Assembly: GCA_036782995.1 (NCBI GenBank)
Contig: DAIPXZ010000010.1
Coordinates: 1-53,473 of the forward strand
Length of the DNA stretch: 53,473 nt
Origin: DAIPXZ01 sp036782995
GTDB lineage: Bacteria > Bacillota > Clostridia > Saccharofermentanales > Saccharofermentanaceae
Direction of reading: 5' to 3'
Shown: positions 23,770-32,849 of the stretch, piece by piece
Layout of the letters: each line of letters starts with the position of its first letter
Numbering within the stretch: the stretch's first letter is position 1
Notes under the pieces: generated by a model
What the model was told of the DNA's origin: nothing
Database searches by the model: none
Seen by the model: only the letters and a program-made list of their open reading frames with translations
Made by a program: the position numbers and the translations under genes

Positions 23770-23863
23770 CGTCATGCATTTTCTCCGTTTTCACAAAGTC
23801 TGATTCGTCGACCCCTTCCGTTGACTTTGTTAAACTAATCACAAAAAGATGTAAGAGGCAGCC

Positions 23864-25276
23864 ATGAGTCAGTCACTAGAACAGAAACAATACCATAAAA
23901 TGATTGATACGCCCATCTCATTGCTTGTGTTAAAGCTTGCCGTGCCTACCATTATCAGCATGCTCGTCACATCTGTATACAACCTGGCAGACACCTATTT
24001 TGTATCACAAATCAGTACAAGTGCGTCTGGAGCAATCGGTGTTGTATTCTCATTAATGGCAATTATTCAATCCATCGGGTTTATGCTCGGCATGGGTGCC
24101 GGAAGTATTATCTCGCGTGCATTAGGCGCGAAAAATAGTGAGCGCGCCAATCGTGCTGCTGCTTCATCATTCTTTGTCGCCCTTTCTTGCGGCGTCATTA
24201 TCGCAGTCTTCGGTATACTCTTTGTAAAACCATTTATGACATTACTCGGCGCGACATCGACCATACTGCCACTTGCCACAATTTATGCACAATATGTGCT
24301 CATCGGTGCCCCGATCATGATGATTTCCTTTGTCTTAAATAACGTATTGCGCGCAGAGGGCAAGGCAATCTTCTCCATGATTGGTCTCGGATTCGGTGCA
24401 CTGTTAAATATCGGACTGGATCCACTTTGCATCTTTGTCTTCGATATGGGCATTCAAGGTGCTGCAATTGCAACTCTCATCGGACAGTTTATCTCCATGA
24501 TTCTCTTGGCTGTCCCCTTTATAAGAAAGAAAAGTATTATTACCATCCGTCTAAAATACATTTCCAAAGAACTCTCCATGCATCTTAGTATTATTCAAAA
24601 TGGCCTCCCGTCTTTTTGTCGTCAGGGTCTCGCTAGCATCTCAACCATTCTGCTAAATACCCAGGCCGGCCGCATCGCGGGAGATGCTGGGCTCTCCGCT
24701 ATGAGCATTGTAAGCAAAATATCGATGCTCATTTTTTGCATAGGTTTAGGAATTGGCCAGGGGTATCAACCTGCCCTCGGATATAACTATGGTGCAAAAC
24801 GATGGGATCGCGTACGTCAGGCGTTCATCTTCACTTATCTATGTAGCACCTTTGTGATGTTAGTCTTTGCGGTCGCTTCTTACATTATCGCCCCGACATT
24901 AATTCCCGTATTTCGAAAAGATCCGGAAGTCATCGACATCGGTGTGAAGGCATTGCAATATCAGGCATTATCGATGCCGTTCCTTACCATGAATGTCATG
25001 TGCAATATGACATTCCAATCATTAGGACATCGTTTCAAAGCCACATTCCTTTCATGCTTCCGTCAAGGAATATACTTCATCCCTGCGATTCTCATCTTAC
25101 CTGCATACCTTGACGTGCTGGGCCTTGAACTTGTTCAACCACTTTCTGACGGACTTACCTGCCTCACCAGCTTACCCTTTGCCATCGCATTCTTGAAGAT
25201 GGTTAGTCGAGAGGCGAAGAAAAGTGTGGCTACTTCTGAGCTTAATGCTCCTCCGACACTCACCGATACGCATTAA
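23864..25276 (+). CDS. MATE family efflux transporter
   Basis: A 470-residue protein with twelve predicted helices in two related halves, starting with PISLLVLKLAVPTIISMLVTSVYNLADTYFVSQI, the family opening. The MATE family uses a sodium or proton gradient to export cationic drugs or metabolites. Substrate is unknown. AGAGG precedes the ATG. It converges with the gene at 25316, 39 bases away, with only a weak CATCAA/TTGATG hairpin between them. Confidence 0.92.
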   Translation: MSQSLEQKQYHKMIDTPISLLVLKLAVPTIISMLVTSVYNLADTYFVSQISTSASGAIGVVFSLMAIIQSIGFMLGMGAGSIISRALGAKNSERANRAAASSFFVALSCGVIIAVFGILFVKPFMTLLGATSTILPLATIYAQYVLIGAPIMMISFVLNNVLRAEGKAIFSMIGLGFGALLNIGLDPLCIFVFDMGIQGAAIATLIGQFISMILLAVPFIRKKSIITIRLKYISKELSMHLSIIQNGLPSFCRQGLASISTILLNTQAGRIAGDAGLSAMSIVSKISMLIFCIGLGIGQGYQPALGYNYGAKRWDRVRQAFIFTYLCSTFVMLVFAVASYIIAPTLIPVFRKDPEVIDIGVKALQYQALSMPFLTMNVMCNMTFQSLGHRFKATFLSCFRQGIYFIPAILILPAYLDVLGLELVQPLSDGLTCLTSLPFAIAFLKMVSREAKKSVATSELNAPPTLTDTH

Positions 25277-25315
25277 AGCCATCAACGTACCTCATTTGAT
25301 GCTATCGACATTGCC

Positions 25316-26143
25316 TCATGCATTTCCCTCGATTTTTCGCAGCAAGTCACCATCTTTGTATTCAGAAAGCATGTCCTCGTCCATATCCTTCCAGTAACGT
25401 TTCGGCATTAGATTCATCTGGCATTTCGGATTCGTTCGCTCTTCGATGGCGATATTCTTCAAGAAGCATTTCCATAACCGACGATAGGCTTGTTCTTCGT
25501 CTGAAATCGTCGGCAAAGTGAGCTTCTCCATAGAAGTAATAACCATTCCTTCGGGTCGCTTCACGACAGCCATTTTATGTGTCTTATCATAAATCAGAAA
25601 AGAACTGTCAGGAAATCTGTTTTCAAAATGTGGTGCCAAACGAGGAAGAACTCGATTTTTGGGCGTAATACAAGCAACCATCACATCACCGTATTGCGTA
25701 AATCGAATAAACCCCAAATACTTCTGACACTCACGATTCACATTCTTTACAGCCTTCACCAAATAATCCACCGTAGGATCAGTCAGGTAATCAAAAATCT
25801 TGCGTCCCAGCTTATACCCCATGCAAATATAGTGATACATATATATCTCTTTGTTCGGAGCATTCGATAAGAAAGCATCGCGCAAAAATTCTTGTGCCTC
25901 CATACCAATTTTCTTCGCAAGAGATGCATAAATCGACTGCGCATGATTCCAATCTGTCTTTATCCACTTCGTCGCTTCAAAAAGCATCGGCATGCCGTCT
26001 TCCGTATCAATTCGTGTCGGCACTTCCTTGTGGACATAACTGTCATAAATGCAACATAGGAAACCTTCAAATGTACCATCATAGAGATATGTCAATTCTG
26101 TATTGCCGTCGGTCACGTGCCTCATCTCCGTTCCATTTAACAT
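25316..26143 (-). CDS. TIGR03915-type DNA metabolism protein, partner of the radical SAM gene
   Basis: The 275-residue protein opens with TYLYDGTFEGFLCCIYDSY, the signature of the TIGR03915 family, which is always found next to TIGR03916 radical SAM proteins. The middle has conserved RxxQKYLGFIRFTQYGDVMVACITPKN and the end KRYWKDMDED. Family function is not established beyond a predicted role in DNA modification or repair. The start is uncertain: the ATG at 26143 has a weak GGTGA, and the second ATG at 26125 sits directly on a GGAG. The gene follows its partner after seven bases. Confidence 0.85.
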   Translation of the reverse strand: MLNGTEMRHVTDGNTELTYLYDGTFEGFLCCIYDSYVHKEVPTRIDTEDGMPMLFEATKWIKTDWNHAQSIYASLAKKIGMEAQEFLRDAFLSNAPNKEIYMYHYICMGYKLGRKIFDYLTDPTVDYLVKAVKNVNRECQKYLGFIRFTQYGDVMVACITPKNRVLPRLAPHFENRFPDSSFLIYDKTHKMAVVKRPEGMVITSMEKLTLPTISDEEQAYRRLWKCFLKNIAIEERTNPKCQMNLMPKRYWKDMDEDMLSEYKDGDLLRKIEGNA

Positions 26144-26150
26144 TCACCAG

Positions 26151-27446
26151 CTATCCGGCAAGTCCGCCGATGCGCAAGTTACTCGCCGCCCATTCATCAA
26201 GTCGCATTTGCTCACCCTCACAAGTTGGGAGTCGTGCCGCATCTGCCGGAGAAAGAAGTGCGCGCAAAATATGATCCGAATCAAACTTCACATTTTCATC
26301 CATCTTCCCTTGGCATAGTATGAAATAGCGTGCCCGTTTCAATACCACACCGAGTCGCTTTAACCCGTCAAAATTCAGTTTCGTCATTCGTCTCGCCTGT
26401 ACGATTCGTTGCGCACTATTGACCCCGATTCCCGGCACACGCAACAACATATCATAAGGAGCGGCATTAATCTCAACTGGAAATTGTTCCAAATGATGCA
26501 TCGCCCAATTGCACTTCGGATCAATACCGAGATTCATATTTGGATTCTTTCGGTCGACAATTTCATTCGCTGAAAAGCCATAAAAACGCATTAACCAATC
26601 CGCTTGATATAAACGATGTTCTCTCAAAAGCGGGGGCTTCGTATCGATTGATGGTAATCGACTGTCCTCTACAACCGGCGTATACGCCGAAAAGAAAACA
26701 CGCTTTAATTGATATCGCTTATAGAGCTTCTCCGATGTCTGTAAAATTGAATAGTCACTATCTGGCGTCGCACCAATAATCATTTGCGTGCTCTGTCCTG
26801 CCGGAACAAACTTCGGCGCATGGCGAAAAATAGCGAGTTCATTTCGATTTTCAGTAATCCCGTCTGTAATGCGCGCCATCGGCTTCAAAATCGCCTCCGG
26901 TTTCTTGTCTGGCGCTAAATCTTCCAGCCCTGTCTGCGATGGTAATTCAATATTTACACTCATACGGTCGGCAAGAAGGCCCAATTCTTCAACCAATCGG
27001 TTATCCGCTCCAGGAATCGCCTTCGCATGGATATAGCCGTTAAATCGATACTCGTTTCGCAAAATCGAAATCGCTTGAATCATCAACTCCATCGTATGAT
27101 CTGGTGAAGAAAGAACTGCAGAACTCAAAAAAAGTCCCTCAATATAGTTCCTTCGATAGAAATTCATGGTCAGTTCGGCTATTTCTCTCGGCGTAAAAGT
27201 CGCACGACGAACATCATTTGACGAGCGATTTAGACAGTATTTGCAATCATACGTACAGCAATTACTCAATAAAATCTTCAACAACGATACACATCGTCCA
27301 TCCTTCGCAAAACTATGACAAATACCGCTGGAAACCGTATTCCCAACTTTACCCTGCTCACCGGATCTATCATTTCCACTGGAAGTGCATGCAACATCAT
27401 ATTTCGCCGCATCCGTTAATATCGCCAGCTTATCCATCACATCCAT
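26151..27446 (-). CDS. TIGR03916-type putative DNA modification/repair radical SAM protein
   Basis: The 431-residue protein carries the radical SAM cluster motif C-TYD-C-KY-C (Cys64, Cys68, Cys71). A C-terminal helix-hairpin-helix DNA-binding motif (LLRVPGIGVNSAQRIVQARR, near residue 345) follows. This architecture defines TIGR03916. It should use a 5'-deoxyadenosyl radical on DNA or a nucleotide; the actual reaction is not known to me. GAGGG lies seven bases before the start. The gene is directly behind a promoter with two SOS-type boxes, which supports a DNA damage role. Confidence 0.9.
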   Translation of the reverse strand: MDVMDKLAILTDAAKYDVACTSSGNDRSGEQGKVGNTVSSGICHSFAKDGRCVSLLKILLSNCCTYDCKYCLNRSSNDVRRATFTPREIAELTMNFYRRNYIEGLFLSSAVLSSPDHTMELMIQAISILRNEYRFNGYIHAKAIPGADNRLVEELGLLADRMSVNIELPSQTGLEDLAPDKKPEAILKPMARITDGITENRNELAIFRHAPKFVPAGQSTQMIIGATPDSDYSILQTSEKLYKRYQLKRVFFSAYTPVVEDSRLPSIDTKPPLLREHRLYQADWLMRFYGFSANEIVDRKNPNMNLGIDPKCNWAMHHLEQFPVEINAAPYDMLLRVPGIGVNSAQRIVQARRMTKLNFDGLKRLGVVLKRARYFILCQGKMDENVKFDSDHILRALLSPADAARLPTCEGEQMRLDEWAASNLRIGGLAG

Positions 27447-27478
27447 ACAGACACCCTCATTAAGAAATCATTTCATGT

Positions 27479-27532
27479 CGAACAAACGTTCGTAATATGG
27501 TCATTATATAACCAAACAATTGTTCGTGTCAA
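27479..27532 (-). promoter_or_regulatory. SOS promoter: sigma-A elements with two LexA boxes
   Basis: On the minus strand TTGACA (27527-27532) and TATAAT (27503-27508) are separated by 18 bp. One LexA-type box overlaps the spacer (27513-27526, GAAC-AATT-GTTT, one mismatch to GAAC-N4-GTTC). A second, perfect one lies just downstream of the start point (27479-27492, GAAC-GTTT-GTTC). This is the Gram-positive LexA/DinR consensus. It drives the radical SAM repair pair. Confidence 0.85.
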
Positions 27533-27544
27533 TTCGTTTTCCAT

Positions 27545-27585
27545 AAAAAAAATACGGCCTATTCGCTTTCGCGTATATGCCGTAT
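27545..27585 (-). terminator. Terminator of the ctsR-clpC operon
   Basis: ATACGGC pairs with GCCGTAT, with further partial pairing of the inner bases (15-bp arms with two mismatches), and a run of eight T follows on the minus strand. It lies about 115 bases beyond the clpC stop codon. The stretch between holds no gene. Confidence 0.85.
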
Positions 27586-27700
27586 CTCTTCAGTAAACTA
27601 GATACCTTGAAAACAGATGCTTTTGTGTCGTCCCTACTTGCTTGAGCGAGCTTGCTTCTGCTCTCTATTCTTCCGCGCTTCTATCGCGCGGATTGAATGG

Positions 27701-30328
27701 TTAATCTTCTGCTTTTGCGTCCTTCTTCCTTGGCGTTCGCTTTGCCTCTTGTCTCTTTCGGATAACAATATCTCCGTCCTGTTCATCAACAATCGCCGTG
27801 TCGCCGCTTTCCACGATATGGTCTAAAAGTGCTTCAGAGAACTTGTCTTCCACCAACGATTGGATGACACGCTTGAGCGGTCTTGCACCGTATTGTGGGT
27901 CGTATCCCTTCTTCGCCAAGAGCTCTCGTGCTCCGTCGGTCATCTCAATTTCTATGCCGAGCTCCTTTATGCGCTTAGACAGTGAAGCAGTGAGCAAATC
28001 GACAATCTTCATGATGGATTTCTTGCCCAGCATACGGAAGAAAATAATTTCATCCACACGGTTAATGAATTCCGGGTTGAATGCCTTTTTCAATTCTTCC
28101 ATAACCATCTCTTTGGCTTCGTCATACGACTTACCACCATAGAGTCGATCTTGGCTTGCCTCATCCTCAAACGGATCGTCTTTCTTGTCAGTTGGTGCTG
28201 AGAAGCCGATACGGCGTCCTGATGCGCTCGTCAGCATTCTCGCGCCGATGTTCGAGGTCATAATGATAATCGTGTTTTTGAAATCCACGGTACGACCTTG
28301 ACCATCCGTCAATCGGCCATCGTCGAGAATTTGCAACATGGAATTGAAGATTTCCGGATGCGCTTTCTCGATTTCATCGAAGAGCACTACGGAGTACGGG
28401 CGACGACGAACTTTTTCCGTCAATTGTCCGCCCTCTTCATATCCGACATAGCCCGGAGGCGATCCGAGTAGCTTGGACACATCGTGTTTCTCCATGTATT
28501 CCGACATGTCGATACGAATCAATGCATTTTCGTTACCGAACATCACATCGGCAAGTGCCCTCGCCAGCTCTGTTTTACCGACACCGGTCGTGCCCAGGAA
28601 GATAAATGAACCAGAGGGGCGTTTCGGATCTTTAAGACCCAGACGACTTCTTCGAATCGCTTTTGCAATTGCTGTAACGGCCTCATCCTGCCCGATTACA
28701 CGCTTCTTGAGTTCTTCCTCCAGGGTCTTTAACTTCTCCGCGTCGCTTTCATTAATCTTCGCGACAGGTATTCCCGTCCAATTCGCTACAATATCGGCAA
28801 TATCATTCGGCGTCAACGAACTTGGGTTTTCACGCTGTGCGTCGACCACCTGTTGACGAAGCTCACCGAGCTTTTTCTCCAGCGAATCTTCTTCTTCGCG
28901 AAGCTTTTGCGCTGTTTCAAAGTCTTCCTTCTCAACTGCCTCTTTCTTCAAGCGAAGAATTTCATTAATTCGCTCACCAATTTTCTTGTTTTCTGCCGGC
29001 TCCATTGTGTATTTGATACGCATGCGTGACGCTGCCTCATCAATCAGGTCGATGGCTTTATCGGGAAGGAAACGATCCGTGATATATCGGCTCGAAAGTA
29101 TTACTGCCGCGTCAATCGCGTCGTCCGGTATCTTGATAGAGTGATGCTCTTCAAATTTCGAACGAATGCCTTTCAAAATCAATATTGCATCCGTCGTGCT
29201 CGGCTCTTTAACCAAAACCTGTTGGAATCTGCGCTCGAGTGCAGAATCCTTCTCGATGTGTTTGCGATATTCGTCGAGTGTCGTCGCGCCAATCACCTGA
29301 AAATCTCCGCGCGTCAGCATTGGCTTCAGCATATTGGCCGCATCCATAGCGCCGTCTGCATTGCCGGCACCGATAATCGTGTGCAATTCGTCGATGAATA
29401 AAATGACATCGCCTGCATTTTGCGCTTCCTCCAGACCCTTCTTCAGTCTTTCTTCGAAGTCGCCGCGGTACTTTGCGCCTGCCAACATCGATGCAAGATC
29501 GAGGGACAGGATGCGTTTGCCTTGCAAAATCACCGGTACATCATTATCTACGATACGTTGTGCCAATCCCTCGGCAATCGCCGTTTTACCGACACCGGGT
29601 TCACCGATTAGGCAAGGATTATTCTTCGTACGACGTGCAAGGATTTGCATAACACGAGCGATTTCTTCTTCACGGCCGACTACCGGATCGATTTTACCTT
29701 CCGCAGCCTTTGCTGTCAGATCTTTACAAAACTTATCCAGCATGCGCGTTTTTTCGTTCTTGGCGCCTTTCTTCGCGCCTGACTTGCCAGCGGCATCGGA
29801 CGCATCTTCCGCGTCGTCGCCGTCAGGACCCGAGATTCTGCCTTCGAAATCTTCAATCATGTCCTCGCTGTCTTCTTCGGTTTTATTCAGTCGCTCGATA
29901 ATCTTTGCAGCAGCATCCTTTACCGGGAATCCGTGGAAGGCGAGAATACGGTAACCGGTGCATTGACCGTCACGCAAAATGGCGAGCAAAATGTGTTCTG
30001 GTTCAACAACATTTCTCGACATTCTCTTTGACAGAAACTCAGCAAGATAAATAATTCTCTTCGTTCGATTCGTGCACATCGAGAATAATTCATTCGGGTC
30101 AATGGTGTCTTGTGTGAATTCTTTCGGTTCCCGTCCGGCCAAATGAACAATTTCATTCAATATTTGAGAACGGGAAATCCCGTATTCTTCCATAAAACCG
30201 CCCAAAGATGAATCAGGGTCACTCATTGCAAAAACGATATGCTCCGTGCCAATGTAATTTAGCCCGAATGCCTTCGCGCAAATATAGGCCTTGTACAATG
30301 TGTTGATTGCTCTTTCCGATATGTTCAT
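27701..30328 (-). CDS. clpC: ClpC, AAA+ unfoldase of the Clp protease
   Basis: The 875-residue protein has the ClpC layout: a doubled Clp N domain (about 1-145), an acidic and basic linker (150-195), AAA-1 with Walker A GEPGVGKT (242-249), a middle domain with a UVR-type motif (about 461-485), AAA-2 with GTTGVGKT (579-586), and the small C-terminal domain. With McsB it unfolds arginine-phosphorylated proteins and feeds them to ClpP. GGAGGTGA before the ATG is near-ideal. It is last in the ctsR operon, 43 bases behind mcsB. The N-terminal linker is longer and more acidic than in Bacillus. Confidence 0.97.
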   Translation of the reverse strand: MNISERAINTLYKAYICAKAFGLNYIGTEHIVFAMSDPDSSLGGFMEEYGISRSQILNEIVHLAGREPKEFTQDTIDPNELFSMCTNRTKRIIYLAEFLSKRMSRNVVEPEHILLAILRDGQCTGYRILAFHGFPVKDAAAKIIERLNKTEEDSEDMIEDFEGRISGPDGDDAEDASDAAGKSGAKKGAKNEKTRMLDKFCKDLTAKAAEGKIDPVVGREEEIARVMQILARRTKNNPCLIGEPGVGKTAIAEGLAQRIVDNDVPVILQGKRILSLDLASMLAGAKYRGDFEERLKKGLEEAQNAGDVILFIDELHTIIGAGNADGAMDAANMLKPMLTRGDFQVIGATTLDEYRKHIEKDSALERRFQQVLVKEPSTTDAILILKGIRSKFEEHHSIKIPDDAIDAAVILSSRYITDRFLPDKAIDLIDEAASRMRIKYTMEPAENKKIGERINEILRLKKEAVEKEDFETAQKLREEEDSLEKKLGELRQQVVDAQRENPSSLTPNDIADIVANWTGIPVAKINESDAEKLKTLEEELKKRVIGQDEAVTAIAKAIRRSRLGLKDPKRPSGSFIFLGTTGVGKTELARALADVMFGNENALIRIDMSEYMEKHDVSKLLGSPPGYVGYEEGGQLTEKVRRRPYSVVLFDEIEKAHPEIFNSMLQILDDGRLTDGQGRTVDFKNTIIIMTSNIGARMLTSASGRRIGFSAPTDKKDDPFEDEASQDRLYGGKSYDEAKEMVMEELKKAFNPEFINRVDEIIFFRMLGKKSIMKIVDLLTASLSKRIKELGIEIEMTDGARELLAKKGYDPQYGARPLKRVIQSLVEDKFSEALLDHIVESGDTAIVDEQDGDIVIRKRQEAKRTPRKKDAKAED

Positions 30329-30371
30329 AAAGAATCACCTCCATAATCCTTTTGTGCTAATACAAAATTAT

Positions 30372-31400
30372 TCATTCCTTTTCGTTCGTTTTCGTAAGTA
30401 TTTCTCGAATAAAGGCTGCTCGCCTTTCATCGAGCTTCGTTCCCTGCAATGTATCATGATTCATTTTTTGCACCGAGGCATCTCCGACGTTACTCGATAA
30501 CTGCATTAATTGCTTTCCGTTCACCTCATTCATGAATCCAATCGCCGCACCAAGACGCAAATCAGATATTCGATTAAGGGCCTCTTTTTCGCCCATAAGA
30601 CGCGCATAGGTAAGCTCGCCCAAAGAACGGTACACCCGATCTTCTACTTTTTCCTTTGCCGATGTATAGAGCGTTTCACGCATCTTTCTTTCCAGCGTAT
30701 TTATCTCTTCGACGATACGAGAAAGGCTTGCCAAAATATTCTTTTCCGTAAGCCCCAGTGTCATTTGATTGGAAATCTGATAGAGATTTCCAAATGCCTG
30801 ACTGTTTTCTCCGTAACGACCACGCACCGTATATCCAGCCTTGTTTAAAGACTCCATAACCTGCTTAATCTTGCCGCTGATTGTCAATGCCGGCAAATGT
30901 ACCATCACCGATGCTCGCAATCCTGTCCCTGTATTTGTCGGGCACGCCGTTAAGAATCCGTATTTCTCCGAAAAAGCAATCGGCAAGCTCTCTTCGAGCT
31001 CGATTGCCAGCTTCTCTGCTGCTTGGTAGGCATCATCGAGGGCGAACCCGGGAGTCATTGCCTGAATGCGGATGTGATCTTCTTCATTGACCATCACACT
31101 GATCGACTCGTCTTTGGAGATGTAGGCGCATTGCCCAACAGCTCCCTTTGCCAAATCCTCGCTAATCAAATGCTTCTCGACTAACGATTTACGGTCAGCA
31201 TCCGGCAATACGTACATGTTCATTTCCATGAAACTATGCTTCTCGTCACTTAGAATCGTTTTCACTTGTTCAGCAACTTCTTTTCGTTCTTCTTCTATCA
31301 TTTTCGATGGAAAACGATATCCGGAGATATTTCGCGCCAATCGAATTCGTGTTGAAAGAACGACGTCGCTGTCTTTACCTGTTTCCAAATACCAACTCAT
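30372..31400 (-). CDS. mcsB: McsB, protein-arginine kinase
   Basis: The 342-residue protein is of the phosphagen kinase fold. It has the nucleotide-binding STRIRLARN near the N terminus and the catalytic region TACPTNTGTGLRASVMVHLPAL with Cys153. McsB phosphorylates arginines on damaged proteins and on CtsR, tagging them for ClpC-ClpP. Its ATG at 31400 overlaps the mcsA stop by four bases (ATGA), with GGGGAG ten bases upstream; the GTG at 31409 is not needed. Confidence 0.96.
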   Translation of the reverse strand: MSWYLETGKDSDVVLSTRIRLARNISGYRFPSKMIEEERKEVAEQVKTILSDEKHSFMEMNMYVLPDADRKSLVEKHLISEDLAKGAVGQCAYISKDESISVMVNEEDHIRIQAMTPGFALDDAYQAAEKLAIELEESLPIAFSEKYGFLTACPTNTGTGLRASVMVHLPALTISGKIKQVMESLNKAGYTVRGRYGENSQAFGNLYQISNQMTLGLTEKNILASLSRIVEEINTLERKMRETLYTSAKEKVEDRVYRSLGELTYARLMGEKEALNRISDLRLGAAIGFMNEVNGKQLMQLSSNVGDASVQKMNHDTLQGTKLDERRAAFIREILTKTNEKE

Positions 31401-32047
31401 TCTTCGCACACTCCCCGTTCTTTTAGTTGTCGAATTTGATCTCTCAGCTTCGCCGCCTCCATATAGTTCTCTTCTTTGACTGCCTTTTCCAGTTGCTGCC
31501 TCTTCTTTTCAATCACGCGGATAATAATCGGATCCTTTGAATAATCCTTATTTGCGTTTTCGTCCTCTATCGAGACGTCGAGGCTCGATGGAATCTCTTC
31601 ATCAAGCTTGTCCGCTGATTCGACGTTCTCCGTATTCTTCGCTGTCTTTAGCTTTCGACTCTTCTTGCCGAGTTTTCTTCCCTTATGAGCGCTTCCCATC
31701 TGTGTTCGGCAAAAAATCGGGTCCGCCAGCTCAGCAAAAACATCGTAGCAATCCGAGCATCCAAAGATACCATTTTGCTGGAACTCTTCTCTAGTCAATC
31801 CACAAGTTGGGCAGCACAACGGCTTTTGTGTCTCGAATTCTTGAAATCCCAATCCAAGAGGAGCCATAAAGGCTCCTGCCAATGCGTCAAAGGCTGAAGT
31901 TCCCGGTCCGCCCATCGTGCCCGGCATTGTCAATCCCATTTCACGAGCGCATACATCGCACAAAAGAAGCATTTGCGGAGGCTTCCCCGTGCTCTGCTTC
32001 ATTATTTTCACATTCGCTTCTCTCTCTTTACAACGTTGACATTTCAT
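31397..32047 (-). CDS. mcsA: McsA, zinc-finger activator of McsB
   Basis: The 216-residue protein has four CxxC pairs (CQRC, CDVC, CPTC, CSDC), which bind zinc, and a C-terminal UVR motif (EKAVKEENYMEAAKLRDQIRQL). This is the McsA pattern. It activates the McsB kinase. The start is the ATG at 32047 with AAAGGGG eight bases upstream; an ATG at 32065 overlaps the ctsR stop codon but lacks a site. Residues about 130-175 form an unusually long charged linker compared with the Bacillus protein. Confidence 0.95.
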   Translation of the reverse strand: MKCQRCKEREANVKIMKQSTGKPPQMLLLCDVCAREMGLTMPGTMGGPGTSAFDALAGAFMAPLGLGFQEFETQKPLCCPTCGLTREEFQQNGIFGCSDCYDVFAELADPIFCRTQMGSAHKGRKLGKKSRKLKTAKNTENVESADKLDEEIPSSLDVSIEDENANKDYSKDPIIIRVIEKKRQQLEKAVKEENYMEAAKLRDQIRQLKERGVCEE

Positions 32048-32061
32048 ATCAATCGCCCCTT

Positions 32062-32523
32062 TCATGAAACAATTAGACTAATCAACATATTCTTAAAAAT
32101 ATCCATTCGAACTACTGCCTTCTTATCTGAATCAACGCCCGACAATGCTCGATCGGATAATGCGGCCTTCATGAGCCGTGCCTGACCTGTGGAAATCACA
32201 CCATAGTCGATAAAATTCAACAGATAAACCTCCGCTTCCTGTTGGGAAAGATTATCTCCTAATGAGTTAATCGTATGCATAAGATAATCCGTAGAAGACA
32301 CTCGCCGTACTCGTGAGATTCGAATCTGACCACCGCCACCACGACGACTCTCGACTATGTATCCCTGACCATTTGTAAATCGTGTCGATAACACATAGGT
32401 AATCTGTGACGGTACACAATTCACCTGCTCCGCCAAATCACTACGGTTAATCACTGTCGCGCCGTCATTCTCATCGAGCATTTGCTTAATCATCATCTCG
32501 ATGACATCGACCAGTTTCGCCAT
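32062..32523 (-). CDS. ctsR: CtsR, class III heat-shock repressor
   Basis: The 153-residue winged-helix repressor has SDLAEQVNCVPSQITYVLSTRF (helix-turn-helix) and the wing GYIVESRRGGGGQIRISR, whose Arg residues are the DNA contact and the McsB target. It blocks its own operon and other clp genes and loses DNA binding on heat. GAGG stands eight bases before the ATG at 32523. A CtsR operator is present in its own promoter, so the loop is self-regulated. Confidence 0.96.
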   Translation of the reverse strand: MAKLVDVIEMMIKQMLDENDGATVINRSDLAEQVNCVPSQITYVLSTRFTNGQGYIVESRRGGGGQIRISRVRRVSSTDYLMHTINSLGDNLSQQEAEVYLLNFIDYGVISTGQARLMKAALSDRALSGVDSDKKAVVRMDIFKNMLISLIVS

Positions 32524-32634
32524 TTTCTTCACCTCAACTCAAATCAAAACCATCATTTTCATTCGCTTCCATTATCGAAGCACCTGTCAAATTAAGTGTC
32601 GTCTTTTGCCATATTCTTCGCCATGTATTTTGAC

Positions 32635-32685
32635 TTTGACTTTCTTTGACTATCTTCATTATACAACGGTTTTTCTTCGTGTCAA
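32635..32685 (-). promoter_or_regulatory. ctsR promoter with CtsR operator
   Basis: On the minus strand TTGACA (32680-32685), a 16-bp spacer and TATAAT (32658-32663) form a consensus promoter. Directly downstream, over the predicted start, is AGTCAAA-GAA-AGTCAAA (32635-32651), a perfect match to the CtsR heptad repeat; a third, overlapping copy (TTTGACT on plus, 32629-32635) continues it. There are about 110 bases of leader before the ctsR start. Confidence 0.93.
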
Positions 32686-32713
32686 CACGTTTTTTCTTCT
32701 TTTGCAAAACGGC

Positions 32714-32752
32714 AAAAAACCCGCAAAGCGCCTACTCGTCGCCTTACGGGTT
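32714..32752 (-). terminator. Terminator of the rpoB-rpoC-nlpC unit
   Basis: A 13-bp stem (32718-32730 with 32740-32752, two GU pairs) is followed on the minus strand by six T. It lies about 100 bases after the stop of the NlpC/P60 gene and just before the ctsR promoter. Confidence 0.85.
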
Positions 32753-32849
32753 ATTCTTCGTCATACATCGAAGAAAAATAATCTTCTGTAGAAAATTGTC
32801 TTTTCACCATCGAATGTCAAAAGGTCAAATATTCCCTCATGCCGTTTGA

